A DNA stretch of 64,000 nt from Intestinimonas sp. (GTDB lineage: Bacteria > Bacillota > Clostridia > Oscillospirales > Oscillospiraceae). Shown here in pieces: positions 16,240 through 22,792 of this stretch. Each line of letters starts with the position of its first letter. Positions within the stretch are counted from its first letter, which is position 1. The stretch is from NCBI GenBank assembly GCA_022653075.1, contig JALCSB010000002.1, positions 1-64,000 of the forward strand, given 5' to 3'. A program made the position numbers and the translations under genes. The notes beneath the pieces were generated by a model. That model was given only the letters and a program-made list of their open reading frames with translations, searched no databases and had not been told where the DNA came from.

Positions 16240-16268
16240 TTGCTTTTTTGCGGCATTCAGGTTAGAAT
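16240..16268 (+). promoter_or_regulatory. promoter of the DUF1292 gene
   Basis: TTGCTT (16240-16245), 17 bases, TAGAAT (16263-16268), about 30 bases before the start codon. Confidence 0.7.
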
Positions 16269-16300
16269 AGGGGCAGGATAAGACAGGGGGAGTTTACAGG

Positions 16301-16609
16301 ATGAGCGAAGACTTTGGCGGTAACTTCGTTACGCTGACCGATGAGGATGGTAACGAAATCGAATTGGAACATATGGATACTATCGAGTACCGCGGGTGCA
16401 TGTATATGGCCTTTTTCCCTGTGGAGGAAGCCGATGATGAAACCGGCGAGCCCCCTGCCAAAGAAGACGAGGAATCCGGTCTTATTATCCTAAAGGTCAT
16501 TAATGTGGACGGTGAGGAGCAGCTTTCCACTTTGGACAGTGAGGAAGAACTCAATGCCGTTTATGGCCAGTTTATGGAAGAACTGTTCTCCGAGGAGGAC
16601 GGTGAATAA
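16301..16609 (+). CDS. DUF1292 family protein
   Basis: A 102-residue, very acidic protein of the DUF1292 (YrzB-like) family common in Firmicutes. The typical opening is seen: FVTLTDEDGNEIELEHMDTIEYRGCMYMAFFPVEE, followed by a linker of Glu/Asp and LIILKVINVDGEEQLSTLDSEEELNAVYGQFMEEL. The family's function is unknown; in many Firmicutes its gene lies near alaS and ruvX, but ruvX here is four kilobases away. It is immediately followed by the likely 6S RNA. Confidence 0.88.
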   Translation: MSEDFGGNFVTLTDEDGNEIELEHMDTIEYRGCMYMAFFPVEEADDETGEPPAKEDEESGLIILKVINVDGEEQLSTLDSEEELNAVYGQFMEELFSEEDGE

Positions 16610-16614
16610 ACGTT

Positions 16615-16812
16615 CCCTGTTTTCCCTGCTCGGTGCGTGATGGGCCCTTTTAAACCCACATTTTTTAAACGGGATGCCAGTCTCGTGCTGTGGCTTGCAG
16701 GCCTCCCGGCCACTGGCCGGAAGTTGGAAGCAGAAAAGCAGTGCGGAGGCAACCCACCTGCCTTTTGTGCAGGTTTTAACTGGGTTCACACGGCCAGAGC
16801 GGGGATTGCGTA
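16615..16812 (+). ncRNA. ssrS: probable 6S RNA
   Basis: A gene-free stretch of about 195 bases that folds end to end like 6S RNA. The outer stem pairs TCCCTGCTCGG (16623-16633) with CCAGAGCGGGGA near 16794-16805; the next layer pairs GTGCGTGATGGG with ACTGGGTTCACAC; the inner arm pairs GCAGG/CCTCC with GGAGG/CCTGC around an open middle. 6S RNA mimics an open promoter and binds vegetative RNA polymerase in stationary phase. A strong terminator follows at 16820. I identified it by layout and length, not by a model search, so another structured RNA is possible. Confidence 0.55.
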
Positions 16813-16819
16813 TACGTCT

Positions 16820-16866
16820 ACCGGTTCTGTGCTGCCTTGTGCAGCACAGAACCGGTTATTTTTTTG
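16820..16866 (+). terminator. terminator after the 6S-like RNA
   Basis: ACCGGTTCTGTGCTGC (16820-16835) pairs with GCAGCACAGAACCGGT (16841-16856), followed by TATTTTTTT. It is a textbook intrinsic terminator. Confidence 0.93.
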
Positions 16867-16904
16867 CACCGGAAAAAATCCCGGGTTCTCTTACTTTTTA
16901 GGTC

Positions 16905-16933
16905 TTGCAAGCGGGCGTGGATTCCTGTATAAT
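16905..16933 (+). promoter_or_regulatory. promoter of the PrsA-like gene
   Basis: TTGCAA (16905-16910), 17 bases, TATAAT (16928-16933). Confidence 0.78.
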
Positions 16934-17014
16934 GCTACAATGTGCAATCGAACTATGCTGTATGCACATAGAACAACAAATACCCTGCATTAACAACGAG
17001 AGGACTGACGATAG

Positions 17015-18586
17015 ATGAGCGCATCCAGAGAAAAGAAGCAGCGTCAGGGCATATCCACCGGCGTAGGATTAACCGAAAAGCAGCGAAAAGAAGCCGAAGC
17101 CGCTAGAATATCGCACCGGCACGCCGTTATTTACACGATTATCGGCGTTATCGCCGCGATTCTGGTTATTGCCCTTCTGGTTTGGAATTCCGGAATCTTC
17201 CAGCGCAACGCCACCGCCGCTACGGTTGGTGACCAGAAATTCACCGTTTCCGAATTGGATTACTACTACCACAACGTTAAAAGTATGTATGACTACTACG
17301 CCAAAATGGGCGTCAGCACTGGTTACTCTTCTGATACTTCGCCCGCCGATCAAACTTATGACGCGGATTCCGGTAAAACCTTTCAGGACTATTTCCGTGA
17401 AAGCGCGCTGGATTCGCTGAAGAATACCACGCTTCTGTGCTCAGAAGCCGAGAAGGCCGGCTATACTCTCTCTGACGACGGCAAAACCAGCGTGGACTCA
17501 CAGATTTCAAAGCTCAAGACTACCGCCACGCAGTACGGCTATACCACTAAAGCCTATATCCGCGCGGTCTATGGTTCCACCATGACAGAAAGCCTGCTGA
17601 AGGATCTTCTGACCAAAGCCACACTGGCCAGCGAGTACACCACCTATTATAAAGAGCAGCAGTCCTTTACGGATGACGACATTGAAGCTTACTACAAAGA
17701 GAATCAAGACACCCTAGATACCTTCTCCTTCCGGAGCGCCTATATTGACGGCAGCGCCCAGAGTTCAACGGACAGCGACGGAAATGCCACGACACCCACA
17801 GACGAGGAGACGACCGCCGCTATGGACGCGGCGAATACAAAGGCTCAGGAGCTGCTGGCCCGCATAAAGAAGGGCGAGGACTTCCAGACGGCCGCCGCCG
17901 ACTACGTCTCTGACTCCACTGCTTCCAGTTATTCCAGTGACCCGGATGCCTCCCTGACCACGGAGGTGGGCAGTTCCCTCAGCAGCGCTGCTTACAGCAA
18001 ATGGGTTACCAGCAGCGACCGCACCGCCGGCGACATGGACATCGTGGAGAGCAGCAATGGTTACTATGTGATGAAGTTTTTGAAACGTTACCGCGACGAG
18101 ACCCCCACCGTGGATATCCGCCACATTCTTGTAAAGGCCGAGGTTTCTGACGGAGCCGATACTCCTACTGATGAGCAGATGGAAACCGCCAAGACAAAGA
18201 TCGACTCCATTAAAAATGAATTTGAGTCCGGAGACAAAACGGCCGAGTCGTTTGGTACGCTGGCAGAGCAGTATTCCGAGGATACCGGCTCCAGCTCCGA
18301 GGGCGGCGAGTATACTGGCGTGACCAAGGGCAAGATGTTTAGTGACTTTGACACTTGGATCTTTGATTCCAGCCGTCAGCCCGGCGATCTTACTGAGATT
18401 AAAAATACCCAGAGCGGCCAGCAGGGCTGGCATCTGGTCTACTTTGAGGGTACGGACGCCCCTGTATGGCACAGTTCCGCTCTGACTTCTCTTAAGTCCA
18501 AAGCCTACAGCGACTGGTATTCCAGCATGGAACCCAACTATGAGGCAACGGCTGTTGAGTCCGGTATGAATCAGGTAGGTAAATAA
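17015..18586 (+). CDS. membrane-anchored peptidyl-prolyl isomerase (PrsA/SurA type)
   Basis: A 523-residue foldase anchored on the outside of the membrane. A basic cytoplasmic start is followed by one helix (AVIYTIIGVIAAILVIALLVWN, about residues 37-58); there is no lipobox, unlike Bacillus PrsA. Next come a SurA-like N-terminal chaperone region (VGDQKFTVSELDYYYHNVK) and a long Ser/Asp/Thr-rich stretch, then a parvulin domain starting VDIRHILVKAEV near residue 368 and ending QSGQQGWHLVYFEG. A degenerate earlier rotamase-like segment (GYYVMKFL) may be present. It likely helps secreted proteins, possibly the PBP nearby, to fold. Confidence 0.88.
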   Translation: MSASREKKQRQGISTGVGLTEKQRKEAEAARISHRHAVIYTIIGVIAAILVIALLVWNSGIFQRNATAATVGDQKFTVSELDYYYHNVKSMYDYYAKMGVSTGYSSDTSPADQTYDADSGKTFQDYFRESALDSLKNTTLLCSEAEKAGYTLSDDGKTSVDSQISKLKTTATQYGYTTKAYIRAVYGSTMTESLLKDLLTKATLASEYTTYYKEQQSFTDDDIEAYYKENQDTLDTFSFRSAYIDGSAQSSTDSDGNATTPTDEETTAAMDAANTKAQELLARIKKGEDFQTAAADYVSDSTASSYSSDPDASLTTEVGSSLSSAAYSKWVTSSDRTAGDMDIVESSNGYYVMKFLKRYRDETPTVDIRHILVKAEVSDGADTPTDEQMETAKTKIDSIKNEFESGDKTAESFGTLAEQYSEDTGSSSEGGEYTGVTKGKMFSDFDTWIFDSSRQPGDLTEIKNTQSGQQGWHLVYFEGTDAPVWHSSALTSLKSKAYSDWYSSMEPNYEATAVESGMNQVGK

Positions 18587-18597
18587 ACGAGAATTTA

Positions 18598-18640
18598 AAG
18601 TTTCCCGCGGAGCCGCCGGTGCCCCGTGGGAAACTTATCT
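18598..18640 (+). terminator. terminator after the PrsA-like gene
   Basis: AAGTTTCCCGCGG (18598-18610) pairs with CCGTGGGAAACTT (18624-18636), with one mismatch, followed by ATCTTTA. The U-tract is modest. Confidence 0.7.
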
Positions 18641-18662
18641 TTATATAAAAAAGGAGCATACC

Positions 18663-19385
18663 ATGAGACAGGAGGAACAATTTCTTCGTACGGAGATGAT
18701 CCTTGGACCGTCCGCCATGGAGATTTTGAAAAATGCCCATGTGGCGGTTGTCGGTCTGGGCGGTGTGGGCAGTTGGTGCGCCGAAGCGCTGGCCCGGGCC
18801 GGCGTGGGCAGCCTCACGCTGGTGGATCATGACGAGGTGGGGCTTTCCAATCTGAACCGGCAGGCGGAGGCCCTCCACTCCACGGTGGGAAAACCGAAGA
18901 CCGAGGCCATGGCCGCGCGGATTCGGGACATCAATCCGGATTGCCGACTCCGCCCCCGTCTGCTGCGCTATGCATCCGACACGCGTGAGCGCTTCTTTGA
19001 CCTCCCATATAATTACGTGGTAGATGCCATCGACCTGGTTTCCTGCAAACTGGATCTCATTCAATCGTCCATGAACCGCGGCGTTCCGGTTATCTCCGCA
19101 TTGGGGACGGGCAATAAGCTGAATTCTGAATTTCTTCAGGTAACCGACATCGAAAAAACGCAGGGTTGCCCTCTGGCCCGCGTCGTCCGTAAGGAACTGC
19201 GCGCCCGCGGCATTCTGCACCATAAGGTCGTCTACTCTCCGGAACTGCCCCATACCGTCAGCCAGCCGGAGACTCCTCCACCCGGACGGCGAAGCGTCCC
19301 GGCCAGTGTCATGTGGGTTCCCGCCACTGCAGGCCTGATGCTGGCCGGCGAAGTTGTACTGGATCTGACCGGAATTCGGAAATAA
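18663..19385 (+). CDS. tcdA: tRNA threonylcarbamoyladenosine dehydratase
   Basis: A 240-residue ThiF/E1-like enzyme that uses ATP to close t6A37 of tRNAs into its cyclic form. The nucleotide-binding glycine motif is GLGGVGSWCAEALARAG near residues 24-40, followed by DHDEVGLSNLNRQ, the adenylation signature, and VDAIDLVSCKLDLI. The ending (PGRRSVPASVMWVPATAGLMLAGEVV) is the TcdA (YgdL) form and separates it from ThiF and MoeB, which carry zinc cysteines. AGGAG precedes the ATG. It is probably co-transcribed with the two small permeases that follow. Confidence 0.92.
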   Translation: MRQEEQFLRTEMILGPSAMEILKNAHVAVVGLGGVGSWCAEALARAGVGSLTLVDHDEVGLSNLNRQAEALHSTVGKPKTEAMAARIRDINPDCRLRPRLLRYASDTRERFFDLPYNYVVDAIDLVSCKLDLIQSSMNRGVPVISALGTGNKLNSEFLQVTDIEKTQGCPLARVVRKELRARGILHHKVVYSPELPHTVSQPETPPPGRRSVPASVMWVPATAGLMLAGEVVLDLTGIRK

Positions 19386-19393
19386 ACCAGAAT

Positions 19394-19442
19394 AGAAGCG
19401 TCACTCCCCTGCCACACTAAGTGGAAAGGGAGTGACGCTTCT
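19394..19442 (+). promoter_or_regulatory. hairpin burying the ribosome site of the TSUP gene
   Basis: AGAAGCGTCACTCCC (19394-19408) pairs perfectly with GGGAGTGACGCTTCT (19428-19442), and the start codon of the next gene follows with no gap. The only Shine-Dalgarno sequence (GGGAG) is inside the 3' arm. There is no U-tract, so it looks like translational control rather than a terminator. The loop contains a small second stem, CCAC/GTGG. Confidence 0.65.
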
Positions 19443-19808
19443 ATGGTCCTACGAAACATCAATCAGCGCGCCGCCGTCTCGGGCGCGCTGGCTGGACTGG
19501 TCAATGGTTTTTTCGGCGGAGGCGGCGGAATGCTCCTGGTCCCCCTCCTGGCCCGCTGGTGCGGTCTGGGACAGCGCAGGGCTTTTGCCACCTCGGTCGC
19601 GGTCATTTTTCCTCTATGCATGCTGTCTGCGGCGCTCTATCTGTACCGGGTGGGGCTGGACCTGATGATAGCCCTCCCCTATCTGGCCGGTGGCCTGGCA
19701 GGCGGCTTTCTGGGCGGGCGGCTGTTTGACAAACTGGACGTGAACTGGCTGCGGAGAGGGTTTGCCCTGCTTATTCTGTACGGGGGCTTCCGCTCCCTGT
19801 TTTTCTGA
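19443..19808 (+). CDS. half-size TSUP (TauE/SafE) permease, N-terminal half
   Basis: A 121-residue membrane protein with four hydrophobic segments. AAVSGALAGLVNGFFGGGGGMLLVPLLAR is the glycine-rich signature of the first repeat of the TauE/SafE (TSUP) family, and GLAGGFLGGRLFDKLDVNWLRRGFALLILYGG is its usual end. Normal family members are about 250 residues with two such repeats; here each repeat has its own gene, and the stop of this one overlaps the start of the next (TGATG). The pair probably forms one transporter for an organic or sulfur-containing anion; the substrate cannot be told. Confidence 0.85.
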   Translation: MVLRNINQRAAVSGALAGLVNGFFGGGGGMLLVPLLARWCGLGQRRAFATSVAVIFPLCMLSAALYLYRVGLDLMIALPYLAGGLAGGFLGGRLFDKLDVNWLRRGFALLILYGGFRSLFF

Positions 19809-20167
19809 TGGGCTGGCTGTCAGCGCTTATCGCCGGAACCATAACGGGAATTCTCTCCGGCTTCGGGGTGGGCGGCGGCACTCTGCTGCTGGTCTATATG
19901 ACCGCCTTTGCCGGACTGGAACAGCATCTGGCGCAGGGCATCAATCTGCTCTACTTTCTCCCCGCCGCCGCCATGGCCCTGCCCGCTCATCGAAAAAACG
20001 GCTTTCTGGAGCGCCGCACCGTCCGGGCCGCAATTCCGGCCGGACTAGTCTGTGCCGCACTGGGCGCCTGGGCGGCCACCGCGCTGGATGTGAGCCTGCT
20101 TCGCCGCTGCTTCGGCGCTTTTCTGCTGCTGATTGGATTTCAGCAGCTGTTCACCCGGCGGCATTGA
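19808..20167 (+). CDS. half-size TSUP (TauE/SafE) permease, C-terminal half
   Basis: A 119-residue membrane protein with four hydrophobic segments, equivalent to the second repeat of a TauE/SafE permease: LIAGTITGILSGFGVGGGTLLLVYM is the glycine signature, and GFLERRTVRAAIPAGLVCAALGAWAAT with LRRCFGAFLLLIGFQQLF the repeat end. It overlaps the partner gene by one base and has no ribosome site of its own, so it is translated by coupling. No frameshift joins the two; both have proper start and stop codons, so this is a real two-gene arrangement. Confidence 0.85.
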   Translation: MGWLSALIAGTITGILSGFGVGGGTLLLVYMTAFAGLEQHLAQGINLLYFLPAAAMALPAHRKNGFLERRTVRAAIPAGLVCAALGAWAATALDVSLLRRCFGAFLLLIGFQQLFTRRH

Positions 20168-20172
20168 CCCAC

Positions 20173-20592
20173 TCAGCCGTTCCACCGCTTATAAGTGAGG
20201 TATCCTTCCAGGATGAGGGATGCGGCCACCGCGTCTACAATTTTTTTTCGCCTTTTTCCGTTTTTCCCCGCCTCTTTTAAAATGCGATGCGCATCCACCG
20301 TGGTCCTCCGCTCGTCCCAAAGCACCGGGACCAGACCGGATGCCACAGCGACTTGTGCGGCAAATCCACGGTAGAGCTCCGCCCGGGGCCCCTCGGTGCC
20401 ATCCATATTGCGCGGGAACCCCATGACCAGCTCCTCCACCCCGTTTTCCCGTGCCAAACGGGCAATCTCTTTCGCCACGGTATCCGGATTCCGGCTGTGA
20501 ATGGTCGTGGTCTGCCCTGTCAGCAGTCCGGTGGGATCGGAAATAGCGATTCCGGTATGGGCGTCGCCATAGTCAATTGCCATGATTCGCAT
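20173..20592 (-). CDS. ruvX: YqgF/RuvX pre-16S rRNA nuclease
   Basis: A 139-residue RNase H-fold protein of the YqgF family, which trims the 5' end of 16S rRNA and was earlier proposed to be a Holliday junction resolvase. The catalytic pattern is present: DYGDAHTGIAIS at the start, VMGFPRNMDGTEGPRA in the middle, WDERRTT, and the final Asp in KIVDAVAASLILE. The ATG at 20592 is preferred over the upstream TTG, which lacks a ribosome site. It has its own promoter inside the end of bioB. Confidence 0.92.
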   Translation of the reverse strand: MRIMAIDYGDAHTGIAISDPTGLLTGQTTTIHSRNPDTVAKEIARLARENGVEELVMGFPRNMDGTEGPRAELYRGFAAQVAVASGLVPVLWDERRTTVDAHRILKEAGKNGKRRKKIVDAVAASLILEGYLTYKRWNG

Positions 20593-20617
20593 GTTTTTCC
20601 ACAATCCTTTCCCCGTT

Positions 20618-20647
20618 ATGATATCGTCTATCTACACGCTTTGTCAA
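20618..20647 (-). promoter_or_regulatory. promoter of ruvX
   Basis: Leftward TTGACA (complement of 20642-20647), 18 bases, TATCAT (complement of 20618-20623). The -35 lies within the last codons of bioB. Confidence 0.65.
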
Positions 20648-21608
20648 TCAAAGCCGGTCGATAACCCAGTTCCGCCAGCAGCGCAAGGTCAGTCTCTACC
20701 GTATAGCCGGCTGTAGTCAGCATATCGCCGGAAATGGCGGCATTTGCACCGGACTCAAAACATAGCCGTCCATGATCGGGCATCAGCCCCCGGCCGCCTG
20801 CCATACGAATGGCCGCATCCGGCAAAAGAAAACGGAACACCGCAATCGTGGTTCGGATCTCGTCTATGGAAAGCCGCGGGTTTTTTTCAAACGGCGTGCC
20901 GGAAATGGGATTGAGTACATTGACCGGAACCGACCGAATTCCAAGTTCCCGCAGCAAAATCGCCATATCGATCCGGTCTTCCATCGTCTCACCCAGTCCC
21001 AGAATACCGCCGCTGCAAATCTTCATTCCAACCGCCTGCGCCGCACGGATGGCCGCCACCTTGTCCGCTATGGTGTGGGTAGTGCATATTGTGGGAAAAT
21101 AGCGTGCCGACGTTTCCAGATTGTTGTGAACCCGGTCGGCGCCCGCCTCTTTTAGCCGGCCATACTGCTCTTGAGTCAAAAGGCCCATGGAGACACAAAT
21201 GTGAATTGGACTTCCGGCACGGATGGCGCGAATCGCCCTGCAGGCCTCATCCACCTCCCGGTCGCTGAGACGACGGCCCGATGTGACGAGAGAAAGGCGC
21301 AATACTCCACGCTTTGCATCCGATTCCGCCCTGGCCGCGATGGTTTCCCTCGGCAGCATCGGATAGCACTCCGCCGCCGTATGATAGCAGGCAGACTGCG
21401 CACAGAACTTGCAGTCCTCCGGACAATGTCCACTTTTGGCGCTGATAATGGTGCATAAATCGAACTTGTCCCCACAGAAATGCCGACGAATCCGGTCCGC
21501 CGCCGCACAAAGCTCCCCGGTGGGCTGTTCCGCTAAAATAAGCGCATCTTCTTTCGTCACACTCTCCTGACGCAGTACCCGCTGTTCTGCGCAATCCACC
21601 ACGCTCAT
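20628..21608 (-). CDS. bioB: biotin synthase
   Basis: A 326-residue radical SAM enzyme that inserts sulfur into dethiobiotin to make biotin. The [4Fe-4S] cysteines are in SGHCPEDCKFCAQS (C-x3-C-x2-C), followed by YPMLPRE, and the end has the AGGRGLMPDHGRLCFESGANA stretch. The auxiliary [2Fe-2S] ligands (Cys and Arg) fall in the expected regions. Its ATG overlaps the bioY stop (ATGA), so both are translated together. No bioA, bioD or bioF genes are in the window, so the cell may import dethiobiotin or a precursor through BioY. Confidence 0.96.
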   Translation of the reverse strand: MSVVDCAEQRVLRQESVTKEDALILAEQPTGELCAAADRIRRHFCGDKFDLCTIISAKSGHCPEDCKFCAQSACYHTAAECYPMLPRETIAARAESDAKRGVLRLSLVTSGRRLSDREVDEACRAIRAIRAGSPIHICVSMGLLTQEQYGRLKEAGADRVHNNLETSARYFPTICTTHTIADKVAAIRAAQAVGMKICSGGILGLGETMEDRIDMAILLRELGIRSVPVNVLNPISGTPFEKNPRLSIDEIRTTIAVFRFLLPDAAIRMAGGRGLMPDHGRLCFESGANAAISGDMLTTAGYTVETDLALLAELGYRPALIDKACR

Positions 21609-22186
21609 ATATTTCTCGCCCCCACGCTGTTCTTTTCAAGCAGCCCGGCCTGTGCCAGCCGGCGGTGCAATACCGGACCCACCGTGGCGGCCAGCGCGAT
21701 TTTCAGGCCATCCCCGATCAAGAACGGGAATACGCAGATCGTCAGCGCATACCACACCTGGCACTGCGTCTGAACAACAAACCAAACTGTACCCAGCAGG
21801 TAGGCTACCAGTGTACCCAGAATCATACCAATCACCGCGGGCAGCTTTTTCCCTCTCCCGGCTTCAATCAGCAGTCCGCTGATAACCGCCATCGGCAAAA
21901 AGCCAATCAGATAACCGCCCGTAGGTCCCGCTACCTTCATGAGGCCGCCGCTGTAGGAGGAAAATACCGGAAGTCCGGCCGTACCCAGCAGCAGATAGAC
22001 AAGATAGCTGATGGTACCGTATTTGGTCCCCAGCAGATAAACGGCGAAATAAATCGCAAGGTTGGTCAGCGAAATCGGTACCGCGCCAATGGGGATAACC
22101 ATAGGTCCCAGAATGCACATAACCGCCGCCATGAGCGCAGCCGCAGTCAGCTGATAAAACGTCCGCTTTTCTTCTTTCACTTTCAT
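21605..22186 (-). CDS. bioY: biotin ECF transporter S component
   Basis: A 193-residue membrane protein with about six helices, the substrate-binding part of an energy-coupling-factor importer for biotin. Family marks are ISLTNLAIYFAVYLLGTKYG near residues 38-57, GTAGLPVFSSYSGGLMKVAGPTGGYLIGFL near 67-96, and the GDGLKIALAA helix close to the end. The start at 22186 follows AAAGGCGG; an in-frame extension runs further but overlaps the promoter. The shared EcfA/EcfT parts are not in this window. It is in an operon with bioB behind a BirA-like operator. Confidence 0.93.
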   Translation of the reverse strand: MKVKEEKRTFYQLTAAALMAAVMCILGPMVIPIGAVPISLTNLAIYFAVYLLGTKYGTISYLVYLLLGTAGLPVFSSYSGGLMKVAGPTGGYLIGFLPMAVISGLLIEAGRGKKLPAVIGMILGTLVAYLLGTVWFVVQTQCQVWYALTICVFPFLIGDGLKIALAATVGPVLHRRLAQAGLLEKNSVGARNI

Positions 22187-22217
22187 TTGTCTTGCCGCCT
22201 TTCTCTGAATGAAACAC

Positions 22218-22270
22218 ATTATAGTGCGTCCTGCGTTTAACGTCAACCTATTTTTATATTAAGTTTACAT
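22218..22270 (-). promoter_or_regulatory. bioYB promoter with BirA-like operator
   Basis: Leftward promoter TTGACG (complement of 22241-22246), 17 bases, TATAAT (complement of 22218-22223). The dyad TGTAAACT (complement of 22262-22269) and GGTTGACG (complement of 22241-22248) resembles the two halves of the biotin repressor site (TTGTAAACC and GGTTTACAA), with about 13-14 bases between them, and covers the -35 box. Repression by biotinyl-AMP-loaded BirA is therefore likely. Confidence 0.7.
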
Positions 22271-22317
22271 TTCGGGGAGGTTTTTAAATTTTTATTATAA
22301 CTTTTTCACAAAACTAG

Positions 22318-22346
22318 TTGACAAATTGCGCCGGATATCATACAAT
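22318..22346 (+). promoter_or_regulatory. strong promoter of the MFS leader
   Basis: TTGACA (22318-22323), 17 bases, TACAAT (22341-22346), followed by GATGAGGTGAG and an ATG at 22374. The transcript would have a leader of about 440 bases before the MFS gene. Confidence 0.75.
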
Positions 22347-22373
22347 ACAGTTAGAAAGGATGAGGTGAGTCCA

Positions 22374-22433
22374 ATGTACAAGGAAGCTCACAGAACTCTT
22401 TCCGGATGTCGGAACAGAAGACATCCAGCGTAG
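22374..22433 (+). CDS. possible leader peptide ahead of the MFS gene
   Basis: A 19-residue frame MYKEAHRTLSGCRNRRHPA with an excellent ribosome site (GAGGTGAG) directly behind the promoter. The bases from 22402 to 22425 can form a hairpin (GGATGTC/GACATCC) inside it. An Arg-x-Arg (RNR) is the kind of motif at which macrolide-bound ribosomes stall. Whether it is translated or is simply part of a structured leader is unknown. Confidence 0.35.
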   Translation: MYKEAHRTLSGCRNRRHPA

Positions 22434-22792
22434 CGAAGACTGAGAAAGTGGAAATGCGAACGATAGACACTAAGACATAAGCTCATTGTAGTGAGATGCA
22501 CACGGCGGCCTTAAGTGGAGTACCACAAAAGCAAAACCCGATGTGCCTTTTGGTTAGAATGGTGTGTCAAAAAATCGTTTCCCTGTATTCTCAGAAACCG
22601 CACGCGTTTTCCTCCCGCAAAATTCAAAGAAAGTAAGAGGTAGCACGTTTGACAGAAGAACAAAGTATAGGATAGCCCCCCATCTGCGTTGGACAGATGG
22701 GGGGCCGTGCTATATTCCGGACCTTTTGGGCGCCGATGGAACCACATTCGCATAGGATGGATCAACCAAAGCTACGCGCAGGAGGTATCCCT
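22434..22792 (+). other. long untranslated leader of the MFS gene
   Basis: About 360 bases without a believable gene. A 12-bp perfect hairpin at 22675-22705 (GCCCCCCATCTG with its complement) is not followed by a U-tract. Small frames on both strands show no family resemblance. It may hold regulatory RNA structure or a decayed gene. Confidence 0.45.

Noticed and set aside
22511-22765. 84-residue leftward frame in the MFS leader
   Set aside because: No ribosome site, low-complexity start across the hairpin, and no recognisable motif.
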